A stretch of DNA of 64,000 bases, taken from contig DJMA01000027.1 in the NCBI GenBank assembly GCA_002436415.1, forward strand, positions 1-64,000, given 5' to 3'. Position numbers and translations under genes: made by a program. The notes under the pieces are model-generated. The model had not been told where the DNA came from. It saw nothing but the letters and a program-made list of their open reading frames with translations, and made no database searches. Shown here one piece after another: positions 43,405 to 51,674 of this stretch; position 1 is the stretch's first letter; the number at the start of each line of letters is the position of its first letter. The stretch is from Bdellovibrionaceae bacterium UBA6502 (GTDB lineage Bacteria; Bdellovibrionota; Bdellovibrionia; Bdellovibrionales; UBA840).

Positions 43405-44895
43405 CTACTTCGAATTTAAAATATCATATGCCTTTTTTGTTTCTTTATACTTTTTGAACACATTCATAATTCTATATTTGCTATTTGGAACTTTTAAGTT
43501 TTTAGTTACTTCCCCTTGCTCCACCAAAAAGGCTAGGAAAAGAACATTATCAATACCTATTAGTCGTTTGATTTCAGTTCGATTTTTAGGGAATTTCTCT
43601 AGAGAGTCGTTAACCAATGTTTTCCCTGCTTTAGACCAAATTTTTTGACTTAAGTACCTGTGTTTTTTCTCCTCTAAACTCAAAGCCATAAAACTCTTTG
43701 AGGCTGGGGAAAACTCTGTCACTTCATCAATATTTATCACAGAATACTTCAAAAGCTCATCCAGTATTTCTAAACCATTTTTGAAACTCTTTCCTGCGTA
43801 TACACTAATAGAATTTTCTCCGACCCTTATTTGATAATCACGTCGATCCGAATATTCGATTTTACCATTCTCATCACCTAAATCATAATCTTCAGCTAAC
43901 CTAACTTCTAGGTGTTTAAAATTTCCTTGAGACTTAATCCAGAGATAAAGATCATAATACTTTTTCTTTTCCTCTTCATCATCAGAGGCCAAAGCTAGTG
44001 TAATTAAAAAGCCAGAGTATCTATGAGCTTCTTCAAAAAATTCTTTTTCTTTTTCTCCGATACCCAACCATAGTTTGTGTAAAATATTATAAGCCTGCCT
44101 ACATAATTCAGCTGAGTCCTGACAGGATGTTGCCGAATAGACCGTAAATGTTTGGTATTTATCGAAAAATAGTCTTATATCCCAGTGACTTCCATAAAAA
44201 AGCTTATTATGGGATATATACTCTCGAAAAAGATAGGGGCACATAGCTTCATTGTCTCGGCAAGCGTTGATGACCCACATTGCCTTCGGAGCAGAGATCA
44301 TTCTTCGTTCCAAAATCATTTCAAGAACCTTTTCTTGGGAAGGGCTATTTGTAGTGAATGAATCAAATATTGCTTTTGCCACTTCATTCTTTCTAATTTT
44401 CCAATAAGGATCACTAGACTCATCAAACTGTTTATGAAGTAGTTCTTTGAATACAGTTGCGACTTTTTCTATAGTAGGAACAGTTTGATCTTCCACGTAG
44501 GATCTTTTAATGGCTAGACGGTTCTTGATTCCTGAAAATTTTGTTTTCCAACCAGCAATCCTTTCTCTATCGGTCGCTGGTAAGTCTAGAATAATTTCTT
44601 CTATTCTCAGATCAGTTACACATACTTCTGTATTTTTGGCTGTTGATTTTCGTTCCATATAAAACATTCGGCTGACTTGATTAACATAGGTCATGTATTG
44701 ATCAAAGTCTCCTCCAATATATTTTCGAATGAATTCGTTAAAATCCAAAAGCTCAGTACAATACTCGATACTTATACTGGTAGGTCTCTGTGTAATCGGG
44801 TCTAGAGTTTCATTCCCAGCTTCTTGTCCTTTTGCCTTGAGTAAGTTCGGTAAAGCTAAAAATACTATTAGCAAATAAATATTAAGTACCCTCAT
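43405..44895 (-). CDS. Secreted protein coupled to a TIGR02147 regulator
   Basis: 496 residues from the ATG at 44895; AGGAG lies 8 nt upstream. Signal peptide with a hydrophobic core ending around LLKAKG. The mature part is helical with several cysteines (EVCVTD, NACRDNEAMC, SCQDSAELC) and a long stretch of charged helices. No domain is recognised. Its start codon overlaps the stop of the TIGR02147 gene by ATGA, so both are made together. This suggests the protein is the target or the partner of that regulator. Confidence 0.72.
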   Translation of the reverse strand: MRVLNIYLLIVFLALPNLLKAKGQEAGNETLDPITQRPTSISIEYCTELLDFNEFIRKYIGGDFDQYMTYVNQVSRMFYMERKSTAKNTEVCVTDLRIEEIILDLPATDRERIAGWKTKFSGIKNRLAIKRSYVEDQTVPTIEKVATVFKELLHKQFDESSDPYWKIRKNEVAKAIFDSFTTNSPSQEKVLEMILERRMISAPKAMWVINACRDNEAMCPYLFREYISHNKLFYGSHWDIRLFFDKYQTFTVYSATSCQDSAELCRQAYNILHKLWLGIGEKEKEFFEEAHRYSGFLITLALASDDEEEKKKYYDLYLWIKSQGNFKHLEVRLAEDYDLGDENGKIEYSDRRDYQIRVGENSISVYAGKSFKNGLEILDELLKYSVINIDEVTEFSPASKSFMALSLEEKKHRYLSQKIWSKAGKTLVNDSLEKFPKNRTEIKRLIGIDNVLFLAFLVEQGEVTKNLKVPNSKYRIMNVFKKYKETKKAYDILNSK

Positions 44896-45635
44896 TTTTT
44901 TCTCCTGTTTTCCAAACATTCAAACCAATTGATCTGCAAACAATAGACATCTTTTTTGTGTGTCGAATTATCCTCGATCCAGTGGTTCAATTTTCTTCTA
45001 AAATTTTTAATTTCTTCTTTTATTTGTGGTATTAATTTTGGATCAACTGCTACTGTTAAAGAGCTGTGACTTTTAGTTTCTGAAGGGGCATAGTGAATTG
45101 ACTGATTGGCTAGTCCTAATAACTGTTCTTGCAATTTTCTCAAAGACAAATCATCCACATTTTCATGTGGTAAAGTACTAAGTTGATCAATTCTTTGTAC
45201 CCATTGCCCATTTTCGTCTAGTTCAATTATTCCCAGACGCAAAAGTTGATTGATTGCCAATTGAACCACTGGGGCCGATAGCCCCAATTTGTTGGCCACC
45301 CACTTCGGACTGCTTTGAAAATCTTTTAACTGAAAACATTCAAGTATCGCGAAATAGTACCATTGAGCGACAAATTCAAATCTTTCAGCCTCTAAAATTT
45401 CAAACTCTTTATCTTTAAAAAGAGATTTTATCTTAGGACTAGAAATGTTAATTCTTTTACTGATCCCCAATAGTTTTTTTGAACTAAAAACTTTTTCCCC
45501 GCGAAAAAATTTACTCAATGCACCTGGGTCGACTTCCAAATACCTGGCATGCGAACGCAAACTATAGTTTGCGTTACGACTTTTTCGTTGGAGAAAATCT
45601 TGTTCAATATGTTCTTTTAGTGCCTGTAAATCCAT
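44892..45635 (-). CDS. TIGR02147-family transcriptional regulator (second copy)
   Basis: 247 residues. The N-terminal region (SHARYLEVDPGALSKFFRGE) is the same kind of DNA-binding helix-turn-helix as in the copy at 17330, and WYYFAILECFQLKDFQ with LSLRKLQEQLLGLANQSI is the central TIGR02147 signature. The two copies are clearly related but divergent. It is translationally coupled to a secreted protein. Three TACAACA repeats lie just upstream, at possible operator positions. Confidence 0.88.
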   Translation of the reverse strand: MDLQALKEHIEQDFLQRKSRNANYSLRSHARYLEVDPGALSKFFRGEKVFSSKKLLGISKRINISSPKIKSLFKDKEFEILEAERFEFVAQWYYFAILECFQLKDFQSSPKWVANKLGLSAPVVQLAINQLLRLGIIELDENGQWVQRIDQLSTLPHENVDDLSLRKLQEQLLGLANQSIHYAPSETKSHSSLTVAVDPKLIPQIKEEIKNFRRKLNHWIEDNSTHKKDVYCLQINWFECLENRRKK

Positions 45636-45676
45636 GGCTTTTAGATAACAGTTGTGTGTAGCAAATCAAAGCTGAG

Positions 45677-45725
45677 TTACAACAAAGTGTTGAAGTCCGA
45701 TTTACAACAGGTACTTTCTACAACA
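45677..45725. repeat. TACAACA repeats upstream of the second TIGR02147 gene
   Basis: TTACAACA occurs at 45677-45684 and 45702-45709 and TACAACA again at 45719-45725. The first copy also pairs with TGTTG at about 45688-45692 as an inverted repeat. They lie between 40 and 90 bp before the start codon and are candidate operators for the regulator. Confidence 0.4.
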
Positions 45726-45799
45726 GCATATAGAATTTATAGATTTTAATCCATTTGGGGGACTTTAAATAGGGCTTTAGAGTCTCAAAGCGAAAGGCT

Positions 45800-46120
45800 T
45801 CAAATATGCAAATTTTTTTGAAATGCAATTCCTTGTTCGTCAACATTGGCATAAACCACATCCACGATACTCATTGCCTCCAGAGAACTACTGCTTTCAA
45901 TATTTATTAGTTCATAATCGAATGTTCCAGTATTACTAAAAAACCATGGTTTTTTTGATTCTTTGAATTCCTCCACTTCCTGGATTTCAATGCTTCCCGG
46001 AAGGGAAGCGTAAAAAGGAAGATTCGAATTGAGGAAGTTTAAAAAAACTTCCCAATTCTTTTCTGCAACGGCCCGATAGAAAATTTGCACCGATTCTTCG
46101 ATACCCAATGCTTTATCCAC
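45800..46120 (-). CDS. Small NTF2-like protein
   Basis: 106 residues. The start ESVQIFYRAVAEKNWEVFLNFL, followed by strands FDYELINIES and SIVDVVYANVDEQGIAF, resembles the cone-shaped NTF2/SnoaL fold used for small-molecule binding or as a polypeptide scaffold. The start is GTG, three bases after the membrane-protein gene. It is part of the XRE/membrane-protein operon and its role is not known. Confidence 0.6.
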   Translation of the reverse strand: MDKALGIEESVQIFYRAVAEKNWEVFLNFLNSNLPFYASLPGSIEIQEVEEFKESKKPWFFSNTGTFDYELINIESSSSLEAMSIVDVVYANVDEQGIAFQKNLHI

Positions 46121-46123
46121 GCC

Positions 46124-46714
46124 TCAAGTCTCTTTTCTGTAAAAGTATCTGTAACTAAGAAGTTGCCAGCTTAAAATTAAAATCAATAAACTTGCGTTTG
46201 AACTAGGAAGACCTGAGTAGTTAAAGAGTTGTAGGTTGTCGCTACTAACACTTACTTTTGGTTTTGGATTTTCAATAGGATAAAAATTTATGCCGATGCT
46301 AATAAAGCCATTTTTACCTTCCTTTGCCACATCAGCTGGGTATTTGCCAATTTTAATGGTGAACATAGAAAGAAGTAGTAAAAAGATCACAAGAGCACTG
46401 GTTGAAAAGAAAGTGTATTTGGCAGCGCTTCCTGTTATTTGTACTTCTCTTTCATCTCGTTCTTTGATACCTGAAATTTTCTTTAAAACAATTTCTCTAA
46501 AGTCACTTTTGAAAAGAGTTTTACAACTAAGGTAAGCTGCTGAAACTACCCAAGTCATGGCAATCCAACCCAAAAAATTCCATAAGATCCCTTGTAGCCC
46601 AGTGGCCATGCTTAATTCTTCTGGATTTCCAGTTGATCCCCAAATTCCCAAACCAACTAAAAGTGGAATGCTGTAAACGCAGTATTTGATTATGATGTTG
46701 TCAATTTTATTCAT
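46124..46714 (-). CDS. Four-TM membrane protein (DUF2178/DUF3796-like)
   Basis: 196 residues with about four membrane helices (IPLLVGLGIWGS, GILWNFLGWIAMTWVVSAAYL, YTFFSTSALVIFLLLLSMF, SLLILILSWQLLSYRYF). The cytosolic loop has KERDEREVQITGSAAKYTF, the DERE signature of membrane proteins that are usually encoded next to a small XRE regulator. It overlaps the XRE gene by 8 nt. Its biochemical role is unknown. Confidence 0.7.
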   Translation of the reverse strand: MNKIDNIIIKYCVYSIPLLVGLGIWGSTGNPEELSMATGLQGILWNFLGWIAMTWVVSAAYLSCKTLFKSDFREIVLKKISGIKERDEREVQITGSAAKYTFFSTSALVIFLLLLSMFTIKIGKYPADVAKEGKNGFISIGINFYPIENPKPKVSVSSDNLQLFNYSGLPSSNASLLILILSWQLLSYRYFYRKET

Positions 46715-46937
46715 GATTTCCCTCGATGTTAAAAACTTCGTTAATGTTCTTTTTAAAGAAGAGTGAAATGCGAAAGGCTAGTTCTAAGGAAGGATTGTAT
46801 TTTCCTTTTTCGATGGAACCAATCGTAGCTCGAGTCACTTCAATGGCTTGGGCTAACTCTTCTTGTGTAACTTTGTTCTCAGCCCTCAAACTGGAGATTT
46901 GATTGCTGATATTTAATTTCATTGGTGATTTACCCAT
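46707..46937 (-). CDS. Small XRE-family transcriptional regulator
   Basis: 76 residues, essentially one helix-turn-helix domain: ISSLRAENKVTQEELAQAI, VTRATIGSIEKGKYNPSLEL and FFKKNINEVF, as in the YgzD-type short regulators. ATG at 46937 with AGGAG 6 nt upstream. The operator with direct and inverted TTTACAT repeats lies in its own promoter, suggesting autorepression. Confidence 0.93.
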   Translation of the reverse strand: MGKSPMKLNISNQISSLRAENKVTQEELAQAIEVTRATIGSIEKGKYNPSLELAFRISLFFKKNINEVFNIEGNHE

Positions 46938-47008
46938 ATAGGCTCCTCATTTTTAGCTATAGCGATCTCCAAATCAAAGTGCGCAGCTTTGAATTTGGCC
47001 TTGATATA

Positions 47009-47051
47009 TGTATAGTTTATTTTACATTTCAATGTAAAGTTTATTTTACAT
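47009..47051 (-). promoter_or_regulatory. Promoter and operator of the XRE/membrane-protein operon
   Basis: On the minus strand TTTACA (47033-47038) and TATACA (47009-47014) are 18 bp apart. An inverted repeat TTTACAT-TTCA-ATGTAAA (47021-47038) overlaps the -35. A 14-bp direct repeat AGTTTATTTTACAT occurs at 47014-47027 and 47038-47051. This fits autorepression by the XRE regulator. Confidence 0.6.
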
Positions 47052-47324
47052 ACCGGTAAGCTGTTTTGTTTTTGTTTACGGAATTTCAATTACTTAGAGA
47101 TTTGACGCGAATGTTAAAAATATTATTTCCCTTTGCCTACAAAGGCTAGCGCTTTTAGGGAGAGTTCTAACAAGCCTGTTAGGCTCATTGATAATTAAAT
47201 TAAAAGTAATTTCGGAGGTAGATGGTTTTTGGGAGGCCTTGCGTCCTAGGCATGAGGAAGTTTTAAAGGAAAAACATACGCCTATCGATGAAGACTCTCC
47301 AAGGAAAAGCGTATGTCTATGCAA
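47052..47324. other. Intergenic stretch between fghA and the XRE operon
   Basis: No ORF with coding character: a 76-codon open frame on the minus strand lacks a ribosome binding site and resembles no family. ACATACGC (47274-47281) and GCGTATGT (47309-47316) could form a hairpin with a long loop beyond the fghA stop, but there is no T-run. I see no convincing RNA gene. Confidence 0.4.
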
Positions 47325-48143
47325 CTAATCTAGATGAAACTCAATATGGTCTTTTATAAAACTACTAATAAAGTAATAACTATGATCAAACCCATCTTGA
47401 TATCTTAGCTCTAGTTCTTGGTCTTTATCTTTACAAACCTTCTCTAAATTTTCACTTAAAAGTTGGTTTGGATAAAACTCATCATTTAATCCTTGATCGA
47501 TCAAAATCTTTGCTGGATGAAGTTTTCCAGATTGGATTAACTCACAAGCATCATAGTTTTTCCAATCTTCTTTGTTATCTCCTAAATAACCAGTGAAAGC
47601 TTTTTGTCCCCAAGCACATTGACTAGGATTTACGATGGGGGAGAAAGCACTAATTTTAGAAAACACTTCTGGGTTTCTTAAACCAATAACTAAAGCTCCA
47701 TGTCCACCCATTGAGTGACCAGAAATAGATATCTTATTCACATTAAAAGAATCTTTAAGTAAAGACACTAAGTCATTCACAATATAGTCGTACATATTGT
47801 AATTTTCTTTGTAGTCCTCTGTGGTAGCATTTAGGTAAAATCCAGCTCCAGATCCAAAATCATAGGACTCATGTTCATTTGGCAAGTCCAAGCCTCTTGG
47901 TGAGGTATCAGGGCAAATGATCATAGTATTAGAATCTTTTAAGTGAAATTGCGCTCCGGCTTTTGTAATAAAGTTCTCTTCAGTGCAAGTTAAACCAGAC
48001 AGCCAAATTATAGCGGAATCTACTTTTTGTTTAGGTAAAAAGTAAGAAAACTTCATTTCTGTTTTTGTAGCTTTGGATTGGTGAGAGGCAAAAACCGTCT
48101 CACCACCAAATGTTTTGTGTTTTTTAATTACTTCAAAACTCAT
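47325..48143 (-). CDS. fghA: S-formylglutathione hydrolase
   Basis: Hydrolyses S-formylglutathione to formate and glutathione, the last step of formaldehyde detoxification. 272 residues from the ATG at 48143, where GAGGG is 6 nt upstream. The esterase D signatures are IWLSGLTCTEENF, ISGHSMGGHGAL (nucleophile Ser), DQGLNDEF and a C-terminal histidine in GFDHSYYFISSF. It starts one base after frmA ends and is cotranscribed with it. Confidence 0.96.
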   Translation of the reverse strand: MSFEVIKKHKTFGGETVFASHQSKATKTEMKFSYFLPKQKVDSAIIWLSGLTCTEENFITKAGAQFHLKDSNTMIICPDTSPRGLDLPNEHESYDFGSGAGFYLNATTEDYKENYNMYDYIVNDLVSLLKDSFNVNKISISGHSMGGHGALVIGLRNPEVFSKISAFSPIVNPSQCAWGQKAFTGYLGDNKEDWKNYDACELIQSGKLHPAKILIDQGLNDEFYPNQLLSENLEKVCKDKDQELELRYQDGFDHSYYFISSFIKDHIEFHLD

Positions 48144-48144
48144 A

Positions 48145-49266
48145 TTATCCCTCGTGTGAATACTCAATTACGGAGCGGATGGCTTTTCCTTCGTGCATTA
48201 AATCAAAGGCTTTGTTGATTTCTTCTAAAGGCATTTTAAATGTAACCAATTCGTCTAATTTGATTTCACCACTCATATATTTATCTACATAGCCAGGCAA
48301 TTCTGTTTTACCTTTTACACCACCGAAAGCGCTACCACGCCAAACACGACCGGTAACCAATTGAAATGGGCGAGTGCTAATTTCTTCGCCGGCTCCCGCA
48401 ACACCAATAATGATGGATTCGCCCCAACCTTTATGACAACACTCTAGAGCAGAACGCATTAGATTTACGTTTCCAACACATTCAAATGAATAGTCCACTC
48501 CACCTTCTGTCATCTCAACAATCACTTCCTGTACTGGTTTATCAAAGTTCTTAGGATTTACAAAGTCAGTGGCACCAAATGCCTTGGCCATTTCAAATTT
48601 GTCTTCGTTGATATCAACGGCAATGATTTTTCCAGCCTTTGCCATTTTAGCCCCTTGGATTACGGACAAACCAATTCCGCCTAAACCGAATACTGCTATG
48701 CTTGCACCTTCTTCTACTTTTGCTGTGTTAAAAACCGCTCCGATTCCCGTTGTAACACCACAGCCTAAAAGACAAACTTTATCTAAGGGTGCTTCTTTAC
48801 TAACTTTTGCCACAGAAATTTCTGGAAGAACTGTGTATTCAGCAAAGGTGGATGTTCCCATATAGTGATAAATTGGTTTTCCATCTTTTGAAAAGCGAGA
48901 AGTTCCATCTGGCATTAAGCCTTTTCCTTGAGTCTCACGAATGCGTTGGCAAAGATTGGTTTTGCCTGAAGTACAGAACTTACAAGTTCCACACTCAGGA
49001 GTGTAAAGAGGAATAACATGGTCACCAACAGCAACACTGGTTACGCCTTCACCGATTTCAGTAACGATTCCACCACCTTCATGGCCCAAGATTACAGGAA
49101 ACAAACCTTCAGGATCGGCACCTGAAAGAGTGTAAGCATCAGTGTGGCAAACACCGGTAGCGATCATTTTTACTAGAACTTCTCCTTTTTTAGGACCTTC
49201 TAAATCGACTTCTTCAATTTTTAATGGCTCTTTTGGCCCCCAAGCCACAGCTGCTTTTACCTTCAT
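48145..49266 (-). CDS. frmA: S-(hydroxymethyl)glutathione dehydrogenase (class III alcohol dehydrogenase)
   Basis: Oxidises the formaldehyde-glutathione adduct with NAD. 373 residues, standard length. Zinc ligands are visible in ATGVCHTDAYTLSG, GHEGGGIVTEIG and in the structural cysteine cluster CGTCKFCTSGKTNLC. FGLGGIGLSVIQGAKMA is the NAD-binding loop. It shares a promoter region with the divergent LysR-type gene. GAGGAG lies 5 nt before the ATG. Confidence 0.97.
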   Translation of the reverse strand: MKVKAAVAWGPKEPLKIEEVDLEGPKKGEVLVKMIATGVCHTDAYTLSGADPEGLFPVILGHEGGGIVTEIGEGVTSVAVGDHVIPLYTPECGTCKFCTSGKTNLCQRIRETQGKGLMPDGTSRFSKDGKPIYHYMGTSTFAEYTVLPEISVAKVSKEAPLDKVCLLGCGVTTGIGAVFNTAKVEEGASIAVFGLGGIGLSVIQGAKMAKAGKIIAVDINEDKFEMAKAFGATDFVNPKNFDKPVQEVIVEMTEGGVDYSFECVGNVNLMRSALECCHKGWGESIIIGVAGAGEEISTRPFQLVTGRVWRGSAFGGVKGKTELPGYVDKYMSGEIKLDELVTFKMPLEEINKAFDLMHEGKAIRSVIEYSHEG

Positions 49267-49316
49267 ATGTACTCCTCTATACTAAGCTCATTTGAGCATT
49301 TTTTGTTGAGTTATAA

Positions 49317-49345
49317 ATATAACACCAATCTTAGATTGTTGACAA
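49317..49345 (-). promoter_or_regulatory. Promoter of frmA-fghA
   Basis: On the minus strand TTGTCA, a 17-bp spacer and TTATAT precede frmA by about 50 nt. GCTCA-TT-TGAGC at about 49287-49298 lies between promoter and gene and could be an operator. The divergent lysR gene starts at 49376, so both genes share this region. Confidence 0.55.
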
Positions 49346-49375
49346 AATTGAATATTTTAAACAAATTGTTCTTGT

Positions 49376-50257
49376 ATGAAAACAATAAAGAACCTCTCAG
49401 AGATCTATAGCTTTATTAAAGTCGGGGAGCACCAGTCCTTTTCAAAGGCCGCGGATGAACTTGGTGTGTCAAAATCTTTGCTTAGTAAAACCGTTCGTGA
49501 TTTGGAAGAAAAAATGAACAGAAACCTTTTTAAGAGAAATACAAGGCAGGTTCATTTTACTGAATTGGGAAGGCAATATTTTGATTACTACAAGTCTAAG
49601 GTTGAAGATTTAGAAGTCTTTAATGATTTATTTTTGGTGGAGAGTTTCTCGCAAGAAGAGAGTTTGAAAATTACACTCGCCGGAGCCTACGGAGAAGAGA
49701 GAGTCGCGGAAGCATTAGCGAAAGTTTTAAAGCGTTATCCAAGAGTGAGAGCGCAATTGGACTTTAGTGCTGAGCTAGTTGATATTTTCGAACACTCTTA
49801 TGATTTGGCGATTAGGGTAAGTAGAAAGAAGCCGGCAAAAGGTTACGTTCAGCAAATCTCTGCAAGACGAGAGTATGTTTGTGCTTCTCCTGACTATATT
49901 GAACGTTTCGGTAAGCCAATACTACCTAAAGACTTACAGGATCATAATTGTCTGGCTGGTCAGCAAAGTATATGGCATTTTCGCAGAAACAATAAGGTTG
50001 AGAAAATTGAAGTTAATGGAAACTTTCAGTCTACCAATGGTAGAGCGATTTGTTCTGCGGCACTTGGTGGACTTGGTGTGTGTAAACTTCCTGAGTCCTA
50101 TGTACAAAAATACATTCAGCAGGGACAGTTAATGATTTTGTTAGATGAATTTACTGAGAAGGAAGTTCCAATATGGGCAATTACAGCAAGTAAGTCTTCT
50201 ACTACAGAAATTTTAAAATCTTTGATAGAACAAATTCAAAAAGAAAGCAGTAGCTAG
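49376..50257 (+). CDS. LysR-family transcriptional regulator
   Basis: 293 residues. The DNA-binding domain has IKVGEHQSFSKAADELGVSKSLLSKTVRDLEEK and LFKRNTRQVHFTELG (residues about 13-70), followed by the effector-binding domain with LKITLAGAYGEERV and GRAICSAALGGLGVCKLPESYV. Divergent from frmA-fghA, which makes formaldehyde detoxification its probable target. It may also act elsewhere. No strong ribosome binding site is seen before the ATG. Confidence 0.93.
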   Translation: MKTIKNLSEIYSFIKVGEHQSFSKAADELGVSKSLLSKTVRDLEEKMNRNLFKRNTRQVHFTELGRQYFDYYKSKVEDLEVFNDLFLVESFSQEESLKITLAGAYGEERVAEALAKVLKRYPRVRAQLDFSAELVDIFEHSYDLAIRVSRKKPAKGYVQQISARREYVCASPDYIERFGKPILPKDLQDHNCLAGQQSIWHFRRNNKVEKIEVNGNFQSTNGRAICSAALGGLGVCKLPESYVQKYIQQGQLMILLDEFTEKEVPIWAITASKSSTTEILKSLIEQIQKESSS

Positions 50258-50314
50258 GCTACCGCTTTTAACGTTATTTTTTAATTTTGTAAGTCATGCT
50301 CAATAAAACTTGCT

Positions 50315-51424
50315 TTAATAGTCAGCTTCTTTGTCGATGATGATCTTTCGCATTTGTTTAACAATGTCATCATCAACAAAGTATTCAATACGTTTGATAT
50401 CACCATGCTGTCCATTTCTCTGGGTGTAGTTCAAATTGTTAAAAAGCGCTAAGAATACTCTCGCGTAAAGAAGGTCTGTAGACTCTTTACTATAGGTAGT
50501 TTCTGGAAAAATTCTTTCTCGCTCAAATTTTATAGTTCTTCCAAATTGAATGAAGTCTTCAAAATAGAAGTCCATTGTCTCTAATTTTTCCAAAGAAGAA
50601 TTTGCATCAAGAAGGAGTCGTCTTTGTATTCCATGGATCACTTCTTGCCAGTCTGCGTAAATCTTTACAGGGACTCCTGCTTTCTCAATATTCTCTTCTA
50701 AAAACTTGATATTTCCTTTGAAGACACTAAGAAGGCGCATAGCAATCAATGGATTGTCCTTTGGCATTAATGGTGAAAGGCTTTGTTCAAAGGAGGTGGG
50801 ATCTGTTTTGCTTATACTTTCTAGGACCTTTGTAAATTGATTGTTAGGTAGTTGATACGCTTTATGAATTAATTCTCTAGAAAAGCTGCTTAGGAAAAGT
50901 TCCGAGGGTTCAGAAATTTGATTACGAATATTATCAGCACTTGCAAGTACCATAGTTTCCATATTCTGATGAAATTTTGCAATAGATTGAGCCTTGTCGT
51001 CAGAACTTTTAAAGTACTCAGCTAGATTTAAGACATCTCTCTGAGCTTCCAAGATTTCAAAATGAAAAGCAACAGCCTCTGCGATGGGAAAAATATCTTG
51101 GCTACGATAAAAAAGTCCCATATTACTTCGGATATATTTTAGTTTCGATTTTAAATTGAAAAGAACTTCTGCTTTATATATACCAATACTACCGGTCTCA
51201 TTGTTCGATACTACTCTAGCATTTGTTGATCCAGATTTTGAAATTATGGAGTCATAATCTGCAATGATCCTATCCATAAGAGCACTATCTTTTTGATATG
51301 CCTGGTTTCTGGAAACAAAAACTGAACTCAAATGACATAGGAACCTACGATGACCAGCGTTTACATTGGTGACAAGCATACTTAGAATTATGATAAGGAA
51401 AATAGATCCTTTTGATCTTTTCAC
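50315..51424 (-). CDS. Secreted helical protein of unknown function
   Basis: 369 residues. GTG start with GGAGG 6 nt upstream. The signal peptide ends near VNAG. A cysteine follows soon after (RRFLCHLSS). The rest is helical and charged, with no known motif. It is similar in style (signal peptide, early cysteine, helix-rich) to the N-terminal part of the four-member secreted family, but I could not align it with confidence. It is monocistronic, convergent with the LysR gene. Confidence 0.65.
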   Translation of the reverse strand: MKRSKGSIFLIIILSMLVTNVNAGHRRFLCHLSSVFVSRNQAYQKDSALMDRIIADYDSIISKSGSTNARVVSNNETGSIGIYKAEVLFNLKSKLKYIRSNMGLFYRSQDIFPIAEAVAFHFEILEAQRDVLNLAEYFKSSDDKAQSIAKFHQNMETMVLASADNIRNQISEPSELFLSSFSRELIHKAYQLPNNQFTKVLESISKTDPTSFEQSLSPLMPKDNPLIAMRLLSVFKGNIKFLEENIEKAGVPVKIYADWQEVIHGIQRRLLLDANSSLEKLETMDFYFEDFIQFGRTIKFERERIFPETTYSKESTDLLYARVFLALFNNLNYTQRNGQHGDIKRIEYFVDDDIVKQMRKIIIDKEADY

Positions 51425-51674
51425 AATAAACCTCCTTCGGTTTTTTCGAAGGATACCAAGAGATTCTTAGTTGGAAATGAAATTTGTATTTATTCCTTGG
51501 GAGTTAGAATTGAAGTAAGTTGTTGTAAGTTAAAAAATAGAGGAATAACTCCAAAGTCTGAAGAGAAGGGGGGGATTAGTTTGCTTCCAATACTTAGATC
51601 TATGATGCCAGTTCTGAAAAATGGCATGGCCCTCTGGGTTTGTGAAAATTATGTGGTAAATAGATTAAACGAAC

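Noticed and set aside
47274..47316. ACATACGC/GCGTATGT repeat downstream of fghA as terminator
   Set aside because: The loop is 27 nt long and no T-run follows.
47094..47324. 76-codon open frame between fghA and the XRE operon
   Set aside because: No ribosome binding site, no recognisable protein features and no family resemblance; likely chance.
50315..51424. Membership of the 369-residue secreted protein in the four-paralogue family
   Set aside because: It shares only an early cysteine and a helical style; the WxxxxxxW and EYPNAL motifs are absent.
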